Below are positions 1-8,492 of a DNA stretch of 26,975 bases, one piece after another. The stretch covers positions 1 through 26,975 of the forward strand of contig JAURJF010000004.1 in NCBI GenBank assembly GCA_030832365.1. Direction: 5' to 3'. Below the pieces are notes generated by a model. It had not been told where the DNA came from, did no database searches, and saw nothing but the letters and a program-made list of their open reading frames with translations. The first letter of the stretch is position 1. Each line of letters starts with the position of its first letter. This stretch comes from Candidatus Nanopelagicales bacterium. GTDB taxonomy: Bacteria; Actinomycetota; Actinomycetes; Nanopelagicales; Nanopelagicaceae. The translations under genes were made by a program, and so were the position numbers.

Positions 1-955
1 TAAAGACCCAAAACCAATGGTTTTCTCAGGCCTGTTTCCAATTGATGGCGATCAATATCCACTACTTCGCGATGCGCTAGATAAATTGCAGCTAAATGAT
101 GCAGCTTTAGTTTATGAACCAGAAAACTCTGCAGCTCTTGGCTTTGGATTTAGATGTGGCTTCCTAGGACTTCTCCATATGGAAATTGTTAGAGAGCGCC
201 TTGAGCGAGAGTTTGATCTAACCCTGATCTCAACTGCCCCGAATGTGGTCTACACAGTTACAACTGATACTGGGCAAGAGTTAATTGTTACCAATCCAAG
301 TGAATATCCCAATGGAAAAGTAGCTCAGGTTAGAGAGCCAATAGTTAAGGCAACAATTCTCTCCCCAACTGACTTTATTGGAACGATTATGGAGCTTTGT
401 CAGCAGAGAAGAGGGGCCCTAAATGGCATGGATTATCTCTCTGAAGATCGTGTTGAAATTCGTTACACCTTGCCACTTGCCGAAATTGTCTTTGATTTCT
501 TCGATCATTTAAAGTCAAGAACTAAGGGTTATGCCTCACTTGATTATGAACCAATAGGTGAGACTGAGGGAGATTTGGTAAAAGTTGATATCTTGCTTCA
601 AGGAGAAACTGTTGATGCCTTTAGCTCTATCGTTCACCGAGATAAGGCATATACCTATGGGGTAATGATGACCTCAAAGCTTAGAGAGCTAATTCCAAGG
701 CAGCAATTTGAAGTTCCCATTCAGGCAGCTATCGGAGCCAAAATCATTGCCCGCGAAACAATTCGCGCTATCCGTAAAGATGTTTTAGCAAAGTGTTATG
801 GCGGAGATATTTCTCGTAAGCGCAAACTCTTAGAGAAGCAGAAAGAGGGAAAGAAGCGAATGAAGATGGTGGGAAGAGTTGAAGTCCCACAGGAGGCATT
901 CATCGCTGCGCTTTCAACTAATGCTGATGAAGAGAGCGGAAAGGTGAAGAAGTAG
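1..955 (+). CDS. lepA: Elongation factor 4 (LepA), C-terminal part, cut by window edge
   Basis: This is the 3' half of a ribosome-associated translational GTPase that back-translocates stalled ribosomes. The reading frame is open from base 2 (KDPKPMVFSG), so the ATG at 17 is internal and the GTPase domain lies before the window. Visible family features are the KPMVFSGLFPIDG segment at the start of the domain following domain II, the FGFRCGFLGLLHMEI segment typical of the EF-G-like domain III/V region, and the LepA-specific C-terminal domain (CYGGDISRKRKLLEKQKEGKKRMK, a basic tRNA/ribosome-contacting helix), followed by a normal EVPQEAFIAAL end. It is one base from hemW, the usual actinobacterial order. 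Intact as far as visible. Confidence 0.97.
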   Translation, partial: KDPKPMVFSGLFPIDGDQYPLLRDALDKLQLNDAALVYEPENSAALGFGFRCGFLGLLHMEIVRERLEREFDLTLISTAPNVVYTVTTDTGQELIVTNPSEYPNGKVAQVREPIVKATILSPTDFIGTIMELCQQRRGALNGMDYLSEDRVEIRYTLPLAEIVFDFFDHLKSRTKGYASLDYEPIGETEGDLVKVDILLQGETVDAFSSIVHRDKAYTYGVMMTSKLRELIPRQQFEVPIQAAIGAKIIARETIRAIRKDVLAKCYGGDISRKRKLLEKQKEGKKRMKMVGRVEVPQEAFIAALSTNADEESGKVKK

Positions 956-956
956 C

Positions 957-2102
957 GTGAGCCAGCGGCTCTCCTTCTATATTCACATCCCTTACTGCGC
1001 TAAAAGATGCGGTTACTGTGATTTTAATACCTACACCCCAAGTGAGTTAAAGAGCGGAGATTTAGACTCTCTCTCATCTTCCTACATTGATTCAGCGATA
1101 AAAGAGATTGAGATGGCCGCTCAAGTAGTTGGATCTGCAACTATCCCCACAATCTTCTTTGGGGGAGGAACGCCATCACTTCTACCGGCGGCGCAATTAG
1201 CCAGAGTAATTGAAGCCATTAGAGGCAGATTTACTCTAGATAAAGATATTGAGATAACACTCGAGGCAAATCCTGACTCACTCACTCAAGAGTTCCTAGA
1301 TGAGATTAAAAGCGCTGGGGCAACACGAATTTCCATGGGAATGCAATCTGCAGTTGGCTCAGTGCTAAAAGTTCTAGATCGCACTCATAACCCTGAAAGC
1401 GTTGGACGCGCAGTTTCAATGGTTAGAGCTGCTGGTTTTGAACATGTAAGCGTGGATTTAATCTATGGCTCACCTGGTGAAACTATCGATGATTGGCGCA
1501 GGAGTTTGGAGTATGCCCTCGCGCTAGATATCGATCACATTAGCGCTTATGCCTTAATCGTTGAGAAGGGCACAAAGCTAGCGGCTCAAATTAATCGCGG
1601 CGAACTAACAATGCCTCCAGATGATCAGAGCGCTGATAAGTATTTACTTGCCGATCAACTATTTGAGGCAGCAGGATTTAATTGGTATGAGTTAAGTAAT
1701 TGGAGTAAACCTGGCGGGCAATGTCGCCATAACATCGCCTACTGGGATGGTTCATTTTGGTGGGGAGTAGGAGCAGGAGCTCACTCCTACTTAAATGGCA
1801 AGCGTTGGTGGAATGTTAAACATCCAAGTTCTTATCAGGAGAAAATCTTGCAAGGCCAGAGCCCAGAGTTAAGCCATGAGATATTGACAGCAGAGAATCT
1901 CTCTGATGAATTCATCATGCTACAAATCAGAAGGCGGGAGGGAATTCAGCATAATCACTTGAGCTCTGCACAGATCGCTAAGGCTGAAGAATTTCTTAGC
2001 TCTGGTTTTCTAGATAGTGCTAGTTGGCAAGATATGCGATTGGTATTAAGCAGAGATGGGCGCTTGATTGCCGATAAAATCGTGCGCGAGTTAGTCTTGT
2101 AG
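957..2102 (+). CDS. hemW: HemW-type radical SAM protein (putative heme chaperone)
   Basis: 381 residues starting at GTG, one base after lepA. The radical SAM cluster motif CxxxCxxC is at C14, C18 and C21 and is followed by DF, as in HemW; true oxygen-independent coproporphyrinogen oxidase HemN has a further Cys there. FGGGTPSLLP (SAM-binding GGGTP), TLEANPDS, RISMGMQS and CRHNIAYW are all family signatures. HemW proteins bind heme and are thought to deliver it to apoproteins rather than to make it. Many databases mislabel such genes hemN. A weak AAGGTG ribosome binding site lies inside the end of lepA, so the two are probably co-translated. Confidence 0.93.
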   Translation: MSQRLSFYIHIPYCAKRCGYCDFNTYTPSELKSGDLDSLSSSYIDSAIKEIEMAAQVVGSATIPTIFFGGGTPSLLPAAQLARVIEAIRGRFTLDKDIEITLEANPDSLTQEFLDEIKSAGATRISMGMQSAVGSVLKVLDRTHNPESVGRAVSMVRAAGFEHVSVDLIYGSPGETIDDWRRSLEYALALDIDHISAYALIVEKGTKLAAQINRGELTMPPDDQSADKYLLADQLFEAAGFNWYELSNWSKPGGQCRHNIAYWDGSFWWGVGAGAHSYLNGKRWWNVKHPSSYQEKILQGQSPELSHEILTAENLSDEFIMLQIRRREGIQHNHLSSAQIAKAEEFLSSGFLDSASWQDMRLVLSRDGRLIADKIVRELVL

Positions 2103-2108
2103 TAACTT
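2103..2108 (+). promoter_or_regulatory. Candidate -10 box for leaderless doxX-like transcript
   Basis: TAACTT fits TANNNT and ends six bases before the ATG at 2115, so transcription would begin at or next to the A of the start codon. No Shine-Dalgarno sequence precedes this ATG. Inference from spacing only; no convincing -35 is seen. Confidence 0.4.
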
Positions 2109-2114
2109 TGCCTT

Positions 2115-2459
2115 ATGGCCACTATGCATACTGTTATTACCCTCCTATTAGCCCTGATTTTTCTCATCGCAGGTCTATCAAAAGCAAGTGGCAGCAGCGC
2201 TGGACTCTCTGGAACTAGAGATGTGGGTTTTCCAGATGGACTTGCAAGGCTAGTTGGAATATTTGAAACCCTAGCCTCCTCATCCTTGGTTATTGGCTTT
2301 GCTCTTGATAACTCAGATTTAAAACTCTATGGATATGCGATTATCTGGTTTGTAATGGCCGGAGCAATATTCTTTCACTTTAGAGCTAATAAGATTCGGA
2401 CCGGATTTCCTGCGATGTTACTAATTATTTTGGCCACCTTAGGAATTGCTACGCTTTAA
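2115..2459 (+). CDS. Small DoxX/MauE-like integral membrane protein
   Basis: 114 residues with about four hydrophobic segments (roughly residues 5-23, 45-62, 72-88 and 97-113). The opening, a hydrophobic helix followed by FLIAGLSKASG, and a second segment containing RLVGIFETLASSSLVIG resemble the DoxX family of four-helix membrane proteins, whose members are linked to thiol/quinone redox functions but are mostly uncharacterised. Here the family assignment rests on topology and the GLxK motif, not on catalytic residues. It sits between hemW and hrcA, 12 bases after hemW. The function cannot be named from the sequence. Confidence 0.72.
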   Translation: MATMHTVITLLLALIFLIAGLSKASGSSAGLSGTRDVGFPDGLARLVGIFETLASSSLVIGFALDNSDLKLYGYAIIWFVMAGAIFFHFRANKIRTGFPAMLLIILATLGIATL

Positions 2460-2485
2460 TGAGAATGAAGGAGAATCGCTAGGAG

Positions 2486-3499
2486 ATGGAGAGTAGGCAG
2501 CTTGAAATTTTAAGAGCCATCGTTGAGGAGTATGTGGCTACAGAGGAGCCAGTCGGCTCTAAAATAATTTCAGAAAAGAGCGCTCTAGGAATTTCTTCTG
2601 CAACTATTCGAAATGAGATGTCGATTCTTGAAAGCGCAGGGTTAATTACTCAACCACATACCAGCGCCGGAAGAATTCCAACTGATAAGGGATACCGTTT
2701 ATTTGTAGATAAAATTGCAACAGTTAAACCTCTATCAAGCGCAGAGCGTCGAGCCATAGAAACATTTCTAGAAGGCGCTAATGATCTAGATGACATTGTG
2801 ATGAGAACAGTGCGCCTCCTGGCGCAAGTGACAAAGCAGGTTGCAGTTGTTCAGTACCCACTGCTTACCAAATCTCGAGTAAGGCATATCGAATTGGTTC
2901 TCCTAACTCCATCTCGCTTGATGCTTGTGCTAATTACTACAACTGGCCGAGTTGAGCAGCGAGTACTTGAGCTTCCCTATGAGTTAAGTGATCCTCTCCT
3001 GGCAGATCTGCGACAGAGATTAAATGCCGCAGTCGTTGGCAAAGCAATGTCAGATGTTGGCCAGGACCTTGAGGCTATCTTGGCCCACTTTGGCAAGAAT
3101 GAGAGAACTTCAACTGCTCTGATAATTTCAAACTTGATAGAGATGGCTATTGAAAGACCTGAGGAGAAAGTTGTCTTGGCAGGCGCAGCTAATTTAGCCA
3201 GATCAAATAGTGAGTCATCGGCAGAGATTCATGGAGTATTAGAGGCGCTAGAGGAGCAAGTAGTTTTACTAAGGCTATTAAGTGATGCTGGAGATACGAT
3301 GAGAGTTCGAATAGGAACTGAGCAGTCAGAGAGTGGATTACAGCGCACCAGCTTGGTTTCAATGGGTTATGGAATAGATGGTAATTCACTTGGAGCCCTT
3401 GGAATCATTGGTCCAACAAGAATGGATTACTCATCTTCAATGTCTGCAGTCAACGCAGTTGCTAGATATGTTGGTAGATTTTTGGTGGATAGTCAGTAA
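2486..3499 (+). CDS. hrcA: Heat-inducible transcription repressor HrcA
   Basis: 337 residues, the normal length. The N-terminal winged helix region (about residues 1-75) contains RQLEILRAIVEEYVATEEPVGSK and SSATIRNEMSILESAGLITQPHTSAGRIPTDKGYR, the diagnostic HrcA DNA-binding block. The central and C-terminal part is the GAF-like and dimerisation region (PEEKVVLAGAANL..., LGIIGPTRMDYSSSMSAVNAVARY). HrcA normally binds CIRCE inverted repeats at groEL/dnaK-type promoters. The ATG follows CTAGGAG directly, with AAGGAG further upstream. Its TAA stop shares one base with the ATG of dnaJ, so the pair is translationally coupled, the standard actinobacterial hrcA-dnaJ2 arrangement. Confidence 0.96.
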   Translation: MESRQLEILRAIVEEYVATEEPVGSKIISEKSALGISSATIRNEMSILESAGLITQPHTSAGRIPTDKGYRLFVDKIATVKPLSSAERRAIETFLEGANDLDDIVMRTVRLLAQVTKQVAVVQYPLLTKSRVRHIELVLLTPSRLMLVLITTTGRVEQRVLELPYELSDPLLADLRQRLNAAVVGKAMSDVGQDLEAILAHFGKNERTSTALIISNLIEMAIERPEEKVVLAGAANLARSNSESSAEIHGVLEALEEQVVLLRLLSDAGDTMRVRIGTEQSESGLQRTSLVSMGYGIDGNSLGALGIIGPTRMDYSSSMSAVNAVARYVGRFLVDSQ

Positions 3500-4623
3500 T
3501 GAGTGATCTATATAAAGCTCTAGGCGTTGAGAGAAATGCCTCACAAGATGAGATAAAGAAGAGCTATCGCAAATTAGCTCGCGAACTTCATCCTGATGTT
3601 AATCCAGATCCTAAAGTGCAAGATCGCTTTAAAGAAATTACTGCTGCCTATGAAATTTTAAGTGATCCTGAAAAACGTAGTAATTATGATCGTGGTGGCG
3701 ATAATTTTGCTGGCTTTGGTGGCGGCTTCGGTGGGTTTAGCGACATTATGGATGCCTTCTTTGGTGGCGGCGGAAATCCAAGAGGGCCAAGAGCTAGAAC
3801 TCGTCAGGGTCAAGATGCATTAATTAGAACGACAATAACATTGGCTGAAGCATGTTTTGGAACCGAACGTGAGATTGGAGTTGAAACGGCGATTATCTGC
3901 ACTAAATGTGGTGGAGATGGCTGCGCGCCAGGAACTTCTCCGAGCACATGTGACATTTGCCGGGGACGAGGCGAGATTCAACAAGTTACTAGATCATTTA
4001 TCGGCCAAGTTATGACATCAAGGCCATGTGGAACCTGCCAAGGTTTTGGAACTGTAATCCCGCAGGCCTGCACCGAATGTTCTGGAGATGGTCGAGTAAG
4101 GGCGCGTAGAAGCGTTTCAGTGAAAATTCCAGCTGGAGTTGAGACTGGAAATCGCATGCAACTCTCTGGTCAGGGCGAGGTTGGCGCAGGAGGAGGGCCT
4201 GCAGGAGATTTATATGTAGAGATGATTGTTGAAGAACATGAGTATTTGCTTCGCGATGGCGATAACCTACATATCGCAGTCTCAGTTCCAATGACATCAG
4301 CAGCCCTTGGAAGTGAGATGGTTATTGAAACTCTAGATGGTGAAATTAATATCGAGATAAAGCCTGGAACTCAAAGCGGTGATGTGATTGCAGTAAAAGC
4401 AAAGGGTATGACCAAGTTGCGCGGCGGCGGCAGGGGAGATCTCTATGCCCATGTTAGCGTTGAAGTTCCTAGTAAGTTATCTAAAAAAGAGAGCGACCTA
4501 TTGAAGGAATTTGCCAAATTGCGTAGTGAAGATAAGAGTTCAAATAAGATGAAATCAAATAAGGAAGATGGTCAGGGTAGCGCTGGCTTATTTGGTAAGT
4601 TCAAAGAAGCATTTAGAAACTAA
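3499..4623 (+). CDS. dnaJ: Chaperone protein DnaJ
   Basis: 374 residues. The J domain (about 1-65) has the HPD motif at residues 31-33, which stimulates the DnaK ATPase. A Gly/Phe-rich linker follows (FAGFGGGFGGF...DAFFGGGGN). Then come four CxxCxGxG-type zinc repeats (CTKCGGDG, CDICRGRG, CGTCQGFG, CTECSGDG) and the two beta-barrel substrate-binding domains (PAGVETGNRMQLSGQGE). The C-terminus is a short polar tail. Being next to hrcA, this is the DnaJ2-type paralogue; the dnaK-grpE-dnaJ1 locus is not in this window. It overlaps hrcA and rsmE by one base on each side. Confidence 0.97.
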   Translation: MSDLYKALGVERNASQDEIKKSYRKLARELHPDVNPDPKVQDRFKEITAAYEILSDPEKRSNYDRGGDNFAGFGGGFGGFSDIMDAFFGGGGNPRGPRARTRQGQDALIRTTITLAEACFGTEREIGVETAIICTKCGGDGCAPGTSPSTCDICRGRGEIQQVTRSFIGQVMTSRPCGTCQGFGTVIPQACTECSGDGRVRARRSVSVKIPAGVETGNRMQLSGQGEVGAGGGPAGDLYVEMIVEEHEYLLRDGDNLHIAVSVPMTSAALGSEMVIETLDGEINIEIKPGTQSGDVIAVKAKGMTKLRGGGRGDLYAHVSVEVPSKLSKKESDLLKEFAKLRSEDKSSNKMKSNKEDGQGSAGLFGKFKEAFRN

Positions 4624-5357
4624 TGCTTCCAGTATTTATCGTTGATGAGCTGCCAGATAAAGGTGAGCTATTTGTTTCAGGCGATGAAGCCCACCATGCG
4701 ATCAATGTAACAAGGATAAAGGTCAATGAGATTATTGCTTTAACCGATGGCAAGGGGCGCAGAGTCAGCGTTGAAGTTACCTCAATTACCAAGAGATTCT
4801 TTTCTGCAAAGGTGTTAACGGTTCAAGACTTTCCTGCCTCTAAAATTTGGCTCACTGTTATGCAGGCCTTAACGAAAGGCGATAGAGCGCGAGAAACAAT
4901 AGAGTTATTAACAGAGGCTGGAGTTGATGAGATTATTCCTTGGAGCGCCAATCGCTCCATTGGGCAATTTAAAGATGAGCAAGACTCGCTAGATAAGTGG
5001 CGTAGTTGGGCAAGGGAATCTACTAAGCAATCAAGGAGAGCTTGGTATCCAAAGATCGCAACACTGCAAAACGGTATTAACGCAAGTGAAGTCTTATCAG
5101 ATTTTGATTTAACACTTCTCTTTCACGAATCTGATGGAGGAAAGTTATCTGATCTGCTATCTAAAGCTCAGATAGATAAGCAACTAACTAGAGTCCTATT
5201 AATAATTGGGCCTGAAGGTGGAATTAGCGATGAAGAGGTTGCAGCCTTTTTAGAGCGAGGAGCTCTCTCGGTAGCAATGGGACTTCCAATCTTTCGCTCA
5301 GCTCACGCGGGAGCAGCCGCTCTTGCTGCAGTTCAAACTGGCCTTGGAATCTGGTAG
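4623..5357 (+). CDS. rsmE: 16S rRNA (uracil1498-N3)-methyltransferase RsmE
   Basis: 244 residues, SPOUT-class methyltransferase. The N-terminal PUA-like domain (residues 1-70, with SGDEAHHAINVTRIKVNE) is followed by the knotted SAM-binding domain: VMQALTKGDRARETIELLTEAGVDEIIPW, the IGPEGGISDEEV loop and a C-terminal knot. The last motif reads IFRSAHAGAAALAAVQ, a variant of the usual LR(T/S)ETA segment. It methylates N3 of U1498 in 16S rRNA in assembled 30S subunits. It is coupled to dnaJ by an ATG/TAA overlap, a pairing conserved across many bacteria. Confidence 0.95.
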   Translation: MLPVFIVDELPDKGELFVSGDEAHHAINVTRIKVNEIIALTDGKGRRVSVEVTSITKRFFSAKVLTVQDFPASKIWLTVMQALTKGDRARETIELLTEAGVDEIIPWSANRSIGQFKDEQDSLDKWRSWARESTKQSRRAWYPKIATLQNGINASEVLSDFDLTLLFHESDGGKLSDLLSKAQIDKQLTRVLLIIGPEGGISDEEVAAFLERGALSVAMGLPIFRSAHAGAAALAAVQTGLGIW

Positions 5358-5366
5358 AGATAACCC

Positions 5367-5702
5367 ATGAAATGTCTCTTTTGCGCAATAGTTAGCGGCG
5401 AGATTCCTGCCGACATTGTTAGGCAGAGCGATAATGTTTTAGCATTTAATGACATCAATCCTGCGGCGCCAACTCATGTATTGATAATTCCAAAGATCCA
5501 CTCTGAGAATGCTGCTGAGTTAACCCTTGCAAATCCAGAAGTTTTAATTGAGTGCTTTGAGATGGCTGAAAGCATTGCCAAAGAACGTGAGTTAAATGGC
5601 TATCGAAGCGTCTTTAATACCGGCGTCGATGGCGGCCAAAGCGTATTTCACGCTCACCTGCATCTTCTCGGTGGTCGTGCGCTGAGCTGGCCCCCTGGAT
5701 AG
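5367..5702 (+). CDS. HIT family nucleotide-binding hydrolase (HinT-like)
   Basis: 111 residues, the usual size of a HinT-type purine nucleoside phosphoramidase. The start MKCLFCAIVSGEIPADIV, the middle AFNDINPAAPTHVLIIPKIH and the C-terminal histidine triad HxHxH at residues 95-99 (HAHLH, followed by LLGGRALSWPPG) are complete, so it should be catalytically active on nucleoside phosphoramidates or related adenylylated substrates. The physiological substrate is unknown for most bacterial members. It lies nine bases after rsmE and ten before phoH in a tight same-strand cluster. Confidence 0.93.
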   Translation: MKCLFCAIVSGEIPADIVRQSDNVLAFNDINPAAPTHVLIIPKIHSENAAELTLANPEVLIECFEMAESIAKERELNGYRSVFNTGVDGGQSVFHAHLHLLGGRALSWPPG

Positions 5703-5705
5703 TAT
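5700..5705 (+). promoter_or_regulatory. Candidate -10 box for leaderless phoH transcript
   Basis: TAGTAT fits TANNNT and ends seven bases before the phoH ATG at 5713. Its first three bases are also the TAG stop codon of the HIT gene. No ribosome binding site is visible before phoH. Inference from spacing. Confidence 0.4.
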
Positions 5706-5712
5706 TGGCGTA

Positions 5713-6720
5713 ATGGATCGAATCACTCTAACGCTACCTAGCGATGTCTCCAGCGTCTCAATAATTGGACCAAATGATTCCTACATCAAAGCAATTGAGA
5801 GCGCATTTCATGATGTGGCAATTACCGTTAGAGGAAATGAAGTGATTCTTCGTGGAAGTACCCAAGGATGCGAGCGAGTAAAGCAGCTAATTCAAAGTTT
5901 TCTAACCGTTATTCGAACTGGACAGCCATTAAGTGATGACGCTGTTAGACGCTCAATAGCGATGATTAATGATGGAAGCTCTCCCGCTGAAGTATTGACT
6001 TTAAATATATTAAGTAATCGTGGCAAGACAATTAGGCCTAAGACTTCAAATCAGAAGCGCTATGTAGATGCGATAGATAAAAACACTGTCACCTTTGGAA
6101 TTGGGCCTGCGGGAACCGGTAAGACTTATCTTGCGATGGCAAAGGCTGTTCAATCACTTCAATCTAAACAGGTAAATAGAATTATTCTTACCCGGCCTGC
6201 AGTTGAAGCGGGGGAGAGACTTGGTTTCTTGCCAGGAACCCTCCATGAAAAAATTGATCCATATCTTCGCCCCCTCTTTGATGCCCTCCATGACATGCTA
6301 GATCCTGAGGCAATTCCTCGCTTAATGTCATCAGGGACTATTGAAGTTGCTCCTCTTGCCTATATGAGGGGACGAACTCTTAACGATTCATTTATCATCT
6401 TGGATGAGGCCCAGAACACCTCCCCTGAGCAGATGAAGATGTTTTTGACCAGACTTGGATTTTCTTCAAAGATGGTCATCACAGGAGATGTCACCCAGAT
6501 AGATCTTCCAAGCCATCAGGATTCGGGATTAAAGATTGTACGAGATATTTTAGAGGGAATTGATGATATTTCTTTTATGGATTTAACTTCAGAGGATGTA
6601 GTTAGACATAGATTGGTAAGTGAAATTGTTGATGCCTATGGACGTTTTGATAATTTAGTTGCTGGAAATAGGACGGATAGACGAGAGAATAAGCCACGTT
6701 CGCTAAGGAGTGATCGCTAA
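5713..6720 (+). CDS. phoH: PhoH-like ATPase
   Basis: 335 residues. An N-terminal KH-like region (SIIGPNDSYIKAIESAF..., residues about 10-75) precedes a P-loop ATPase domain with Walker A GPAGTGKT at residues 131-138, RPAVEAGERLGFLPG, Walker B FIILDEAQN and MVITGDVTQIDLP (sensor region). This is the PhoL/YbeZ-type protein that works with YbeY, which is encoded next, probably in ribosome quality control and rRNA maturation. The old name refers to phosphate starvation, but nothing here shows phosphate control. The last residues are a basic, low-complexity tail. Confidence 0.95.
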   Translation: MDRITLTLPSDVSSVSIIGPNDSYIKAIESAFHDVAITVRGNEVILRGSTQGCERVKQLIQSFLTVIRTGQPLSDDAVRRSIAMINDGSSPAEVLTLNILSNRGKTIRPKTSNQKRYVDAIDKNTVTFGIGPAGTGKTYLAMAKAVQSLQSKQVNRIILTRPAVEAGERLGFLPGTLHEKIDPYLRPLFDALHDMLDPEAIPRLMSSGTIEVAPLAYMRGRTLNDSFIILDEAQNTSPEQMKMFLTRLGFSSKMVITGDVTQIDLPSHQDSGLKIVRDILEGIDDISFMDLTSEDVVRHRLVSEIVDAYGRFDNLVAGNRTDRRENKPRSLRSDR

Positions 6721-6750
6721 CTTACTTAAGACCATTAGGTAAAGTGCGAA

Positions 6751-7197
6751 ATGAATATAGAACTTAGTAATCTAACTGATTCTAAATGTGATTTAGAGCG
6801 CCTTAAATCAATTGCTCAATTCACTATTTTGGCCCAAGGAGTTCATCCTGATTCAGAGTTAAACATCTCCTTGCTAGATGAAGAAGAGATGAGCGCACTT
6901 CACCTACGCTGGATGGAAGAAGATGGACCAACTGATGTTCTGGCATTTCCTATGGATGAAGTAAAACCAAATTCAGCTACTCTTGGGCCTGCAATGCTAG
7001 GAGATATAGCTCTCTGCCCAACATATGCCAATAAGAATGCGCTTAAGGTTAATTCCAGCCTCCAGGATGAATTAGAATTGCTTACAGTCCATGGAGTTCT
7101 CCATCTTTTAGGATATGACCACATGAAAGCAGATGAGAAAGAAGTTATGTTCGCCTTGCAGGATAAATACCTAGTTGAATGGAGAGCTAAACGGTGA
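6751..7197 (+). CDS. ybeY: Endoribonuclease YbeY (rRNA maturation factor)
   Basis: 148 residues. The zinc-binding motif H114-x3-H118-x5-H124 (HGVLHLLGYDH) is complete and gives the same residue numbers as E. coli YbeY. TDVLAFPMDE is the second conserved block. YbeY is a metalloprotein involved in 16S rRNA 3' end processing and 70S ribosome quality control. It follows phoH, the classic pairing. Its TGA stop overlaps the GTG of the next gene by four bases. A possible TAAAGT -10-like hexamer at 6740-6745 is only five bases from the ATG, so it is not listed as a site. Confidence 0.96.
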   Translation: MNIELSNLTDSKCDLERLKSIAQFTILAQGVHPDSELNISLLDEEEMSALHLRWMEEDGPTDVLAFPMDEVKPNSATLGPAMLGDIALCPTYANKNALKVNSSLQDELELLTVHGVLHLLGYDHMKADEKEVMFALQDKYLVEWRAKR

Positions 7198-8483
7198 GCC
7201 TTACTGAAGTTCTATCAGTAGTTGCCCTCTTACTCTTTGCCGGATTTTTAGCTGGATCCGAGTCTGCAATTAACTCCATCTCTCGAGTATTTGTCGAAGA
7301 GCTAGAGGTAAAGTCATCTAAATCAGCTGCTTGGGTGGCAAGGGTTATAAAGGAGCCGGCCCGCTACTTAAATGTAATTTTGTTTGTAAGAAAAGCATCT
7401 GAATTAACAGCAACAGTCATTGTTGCACAAGCTTTTATTGTTTTATTTGAGCCAATTGCTTTAGCGATGTTTATCGCAGTAGCTGCCATGGTCGTTCTCT
7501 CCTATGTAGTTGTCGGGGTTGGTCCAAGGACTTTGGCAAAACAAAATGCTGACCGCTGGATTATTCCGGCCTGCGTGGTTGCAGTTGTTATGTCAAAAAT
7601 CTTAGGTCCACTAACTGCGCTATTAATTGCTATTGGAAATGCCATTACGCCTGGCAAAGGATTTAAATCTGGGCCATTTACCAATGAGGCAGAGCTACGT
7701 GATTTGGTGGATCAGGCGCATGAGCGTGGATTAGTTGAAGAGTCAGAGCACGAGATGATCCACTCAGTCTTTGAATTGGGCGATACCTTAGTTAGAGAGC
7801 TAATGGTTCCAAGAACAGAGATGGTCTGGATTGAGGGAAGCAAGAACTTAAGACAGGGTCTCTCATTAGCTCTTCGCTCTGGGTTTACCAGAATTCCGGT
7901 GATTGGTGAAAATCTTGATGAAATTCTGGGTATTGCCTATGTCAAAGATTTAGCGAGAAGAACTCATGAATATCGCGAGGCTGAGTTAACTGAGTTAGTT
8001 AGCCAGCACATTAGAGGGGCAACATTTGTTCCAGAGACTAAGACCGCATCAGAGTTATTAAAGGAGATGCAGAGAGATCAGATTCACCTCGCAATGGTGG
8101 TTGATGAATATGGCGGAACTGCTGGTCTGATTACCATCGAAGATATTTTGGAAGAGATTGTTGGCGAGATTGCAGATGAATATGATGATGATGTAGAAGA
8201 GTTTGAATGGGTAAGTAGTACTCAAGTTAGAGTTTCGGCAAGACTTCATCTAGAGGATCTAGCAGATAAACTCGAATTTGAATTAAGCGAAGATGAGAAA
8301 GAAGATGTAGACACAATTGGTGGATATGTAGCCAAAAGCCTAGGAAGAGTTCCTATCCCTGGAAGCACACTTACGCTAAAAGGTTGGGTTGTCACTGCCG
8401 AGCGTCCAATTGGAAGAAGACATCGAATCGCAACATTTCTAGTTGAGCGCCCAGCTGATCTACTTCCTAATAAAGAGGTTTAG
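7194..8483 (+). CDS. CNNM/CBS-domain membrane protein (CorC/HlyC family)
   Basis: 429 residues beginning at GTG inside the ybeY stop. The N-terminal DUF21/CNNM transmembrane domain (residues about 5-150) has an initial helix VVALLLFAGFLAGSESAINS and further hydrophobic helices. Two CBS domains follow (ELMVPRTEMVWI...RIPVIGENLDEILGIAYVKD and LAMVVDEYGGTAGLITIEDILEEIVGEI), then a CorC_HlyC domain. Family members are often called hemolysins or magnesium/cobalt efflux proteins; better-studied relatives are CNNM-type Mg2+ transporters. The usual actinobacterial order is ybeY, this gene, then era. Here era is absent and an unrelated block begins ten bases on. Confidence 0.92.
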   Translation: MSLTEVLSVVALLLFAGFLAGSESAINSISRVFVEELEVKSSKSAAWVARVIKEPARYLNVILFVRKASELTATVIVAQAFIVLFEPIALAMFIAVAAMVVLSYVVVGVGPRTLAKQNADRWIIPACVVAVVMSKILGPLTALLIAIGNAITPGKGFKSGPFTNEAELRDLVDQAHERGLVEESEHEMIHSVFELGDTLVRELMVPRTEMVWIEGSKNLRQGLSLALRSGFTRIPVIGENLDEILGIAYVKDLARRTHEYREAELTELVSQHIRGATFVPETKTASELLKEMQRDQIHLAMVVDEYGGTAGLITIEDILEEIVGEIADEYDDDVEEFEWVSSTQVRVSARLHLEDLADKLEFELSEDEKEDVDTIGGYVAKSLGRVPIPGSTLTLKGWVVTAERPIGRRHRIATFLVERPADLLPNKEV

Positions 8484-8486
8484 AGT
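8481..8486 (+). promoter_or_regulatory. Candidate -10 box for leaderless FAH-gltX transcript
   Basis: TAGAGT fits TANNNT and ends six bases before the ATG at 8493. Its first three bases are the TAG stop of the CBS gene. There is no Shine-Dalgarno sequence between. Inference from spacing. Confidence 0.42.
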
Positions 8487-8492
8487 TAGCTA

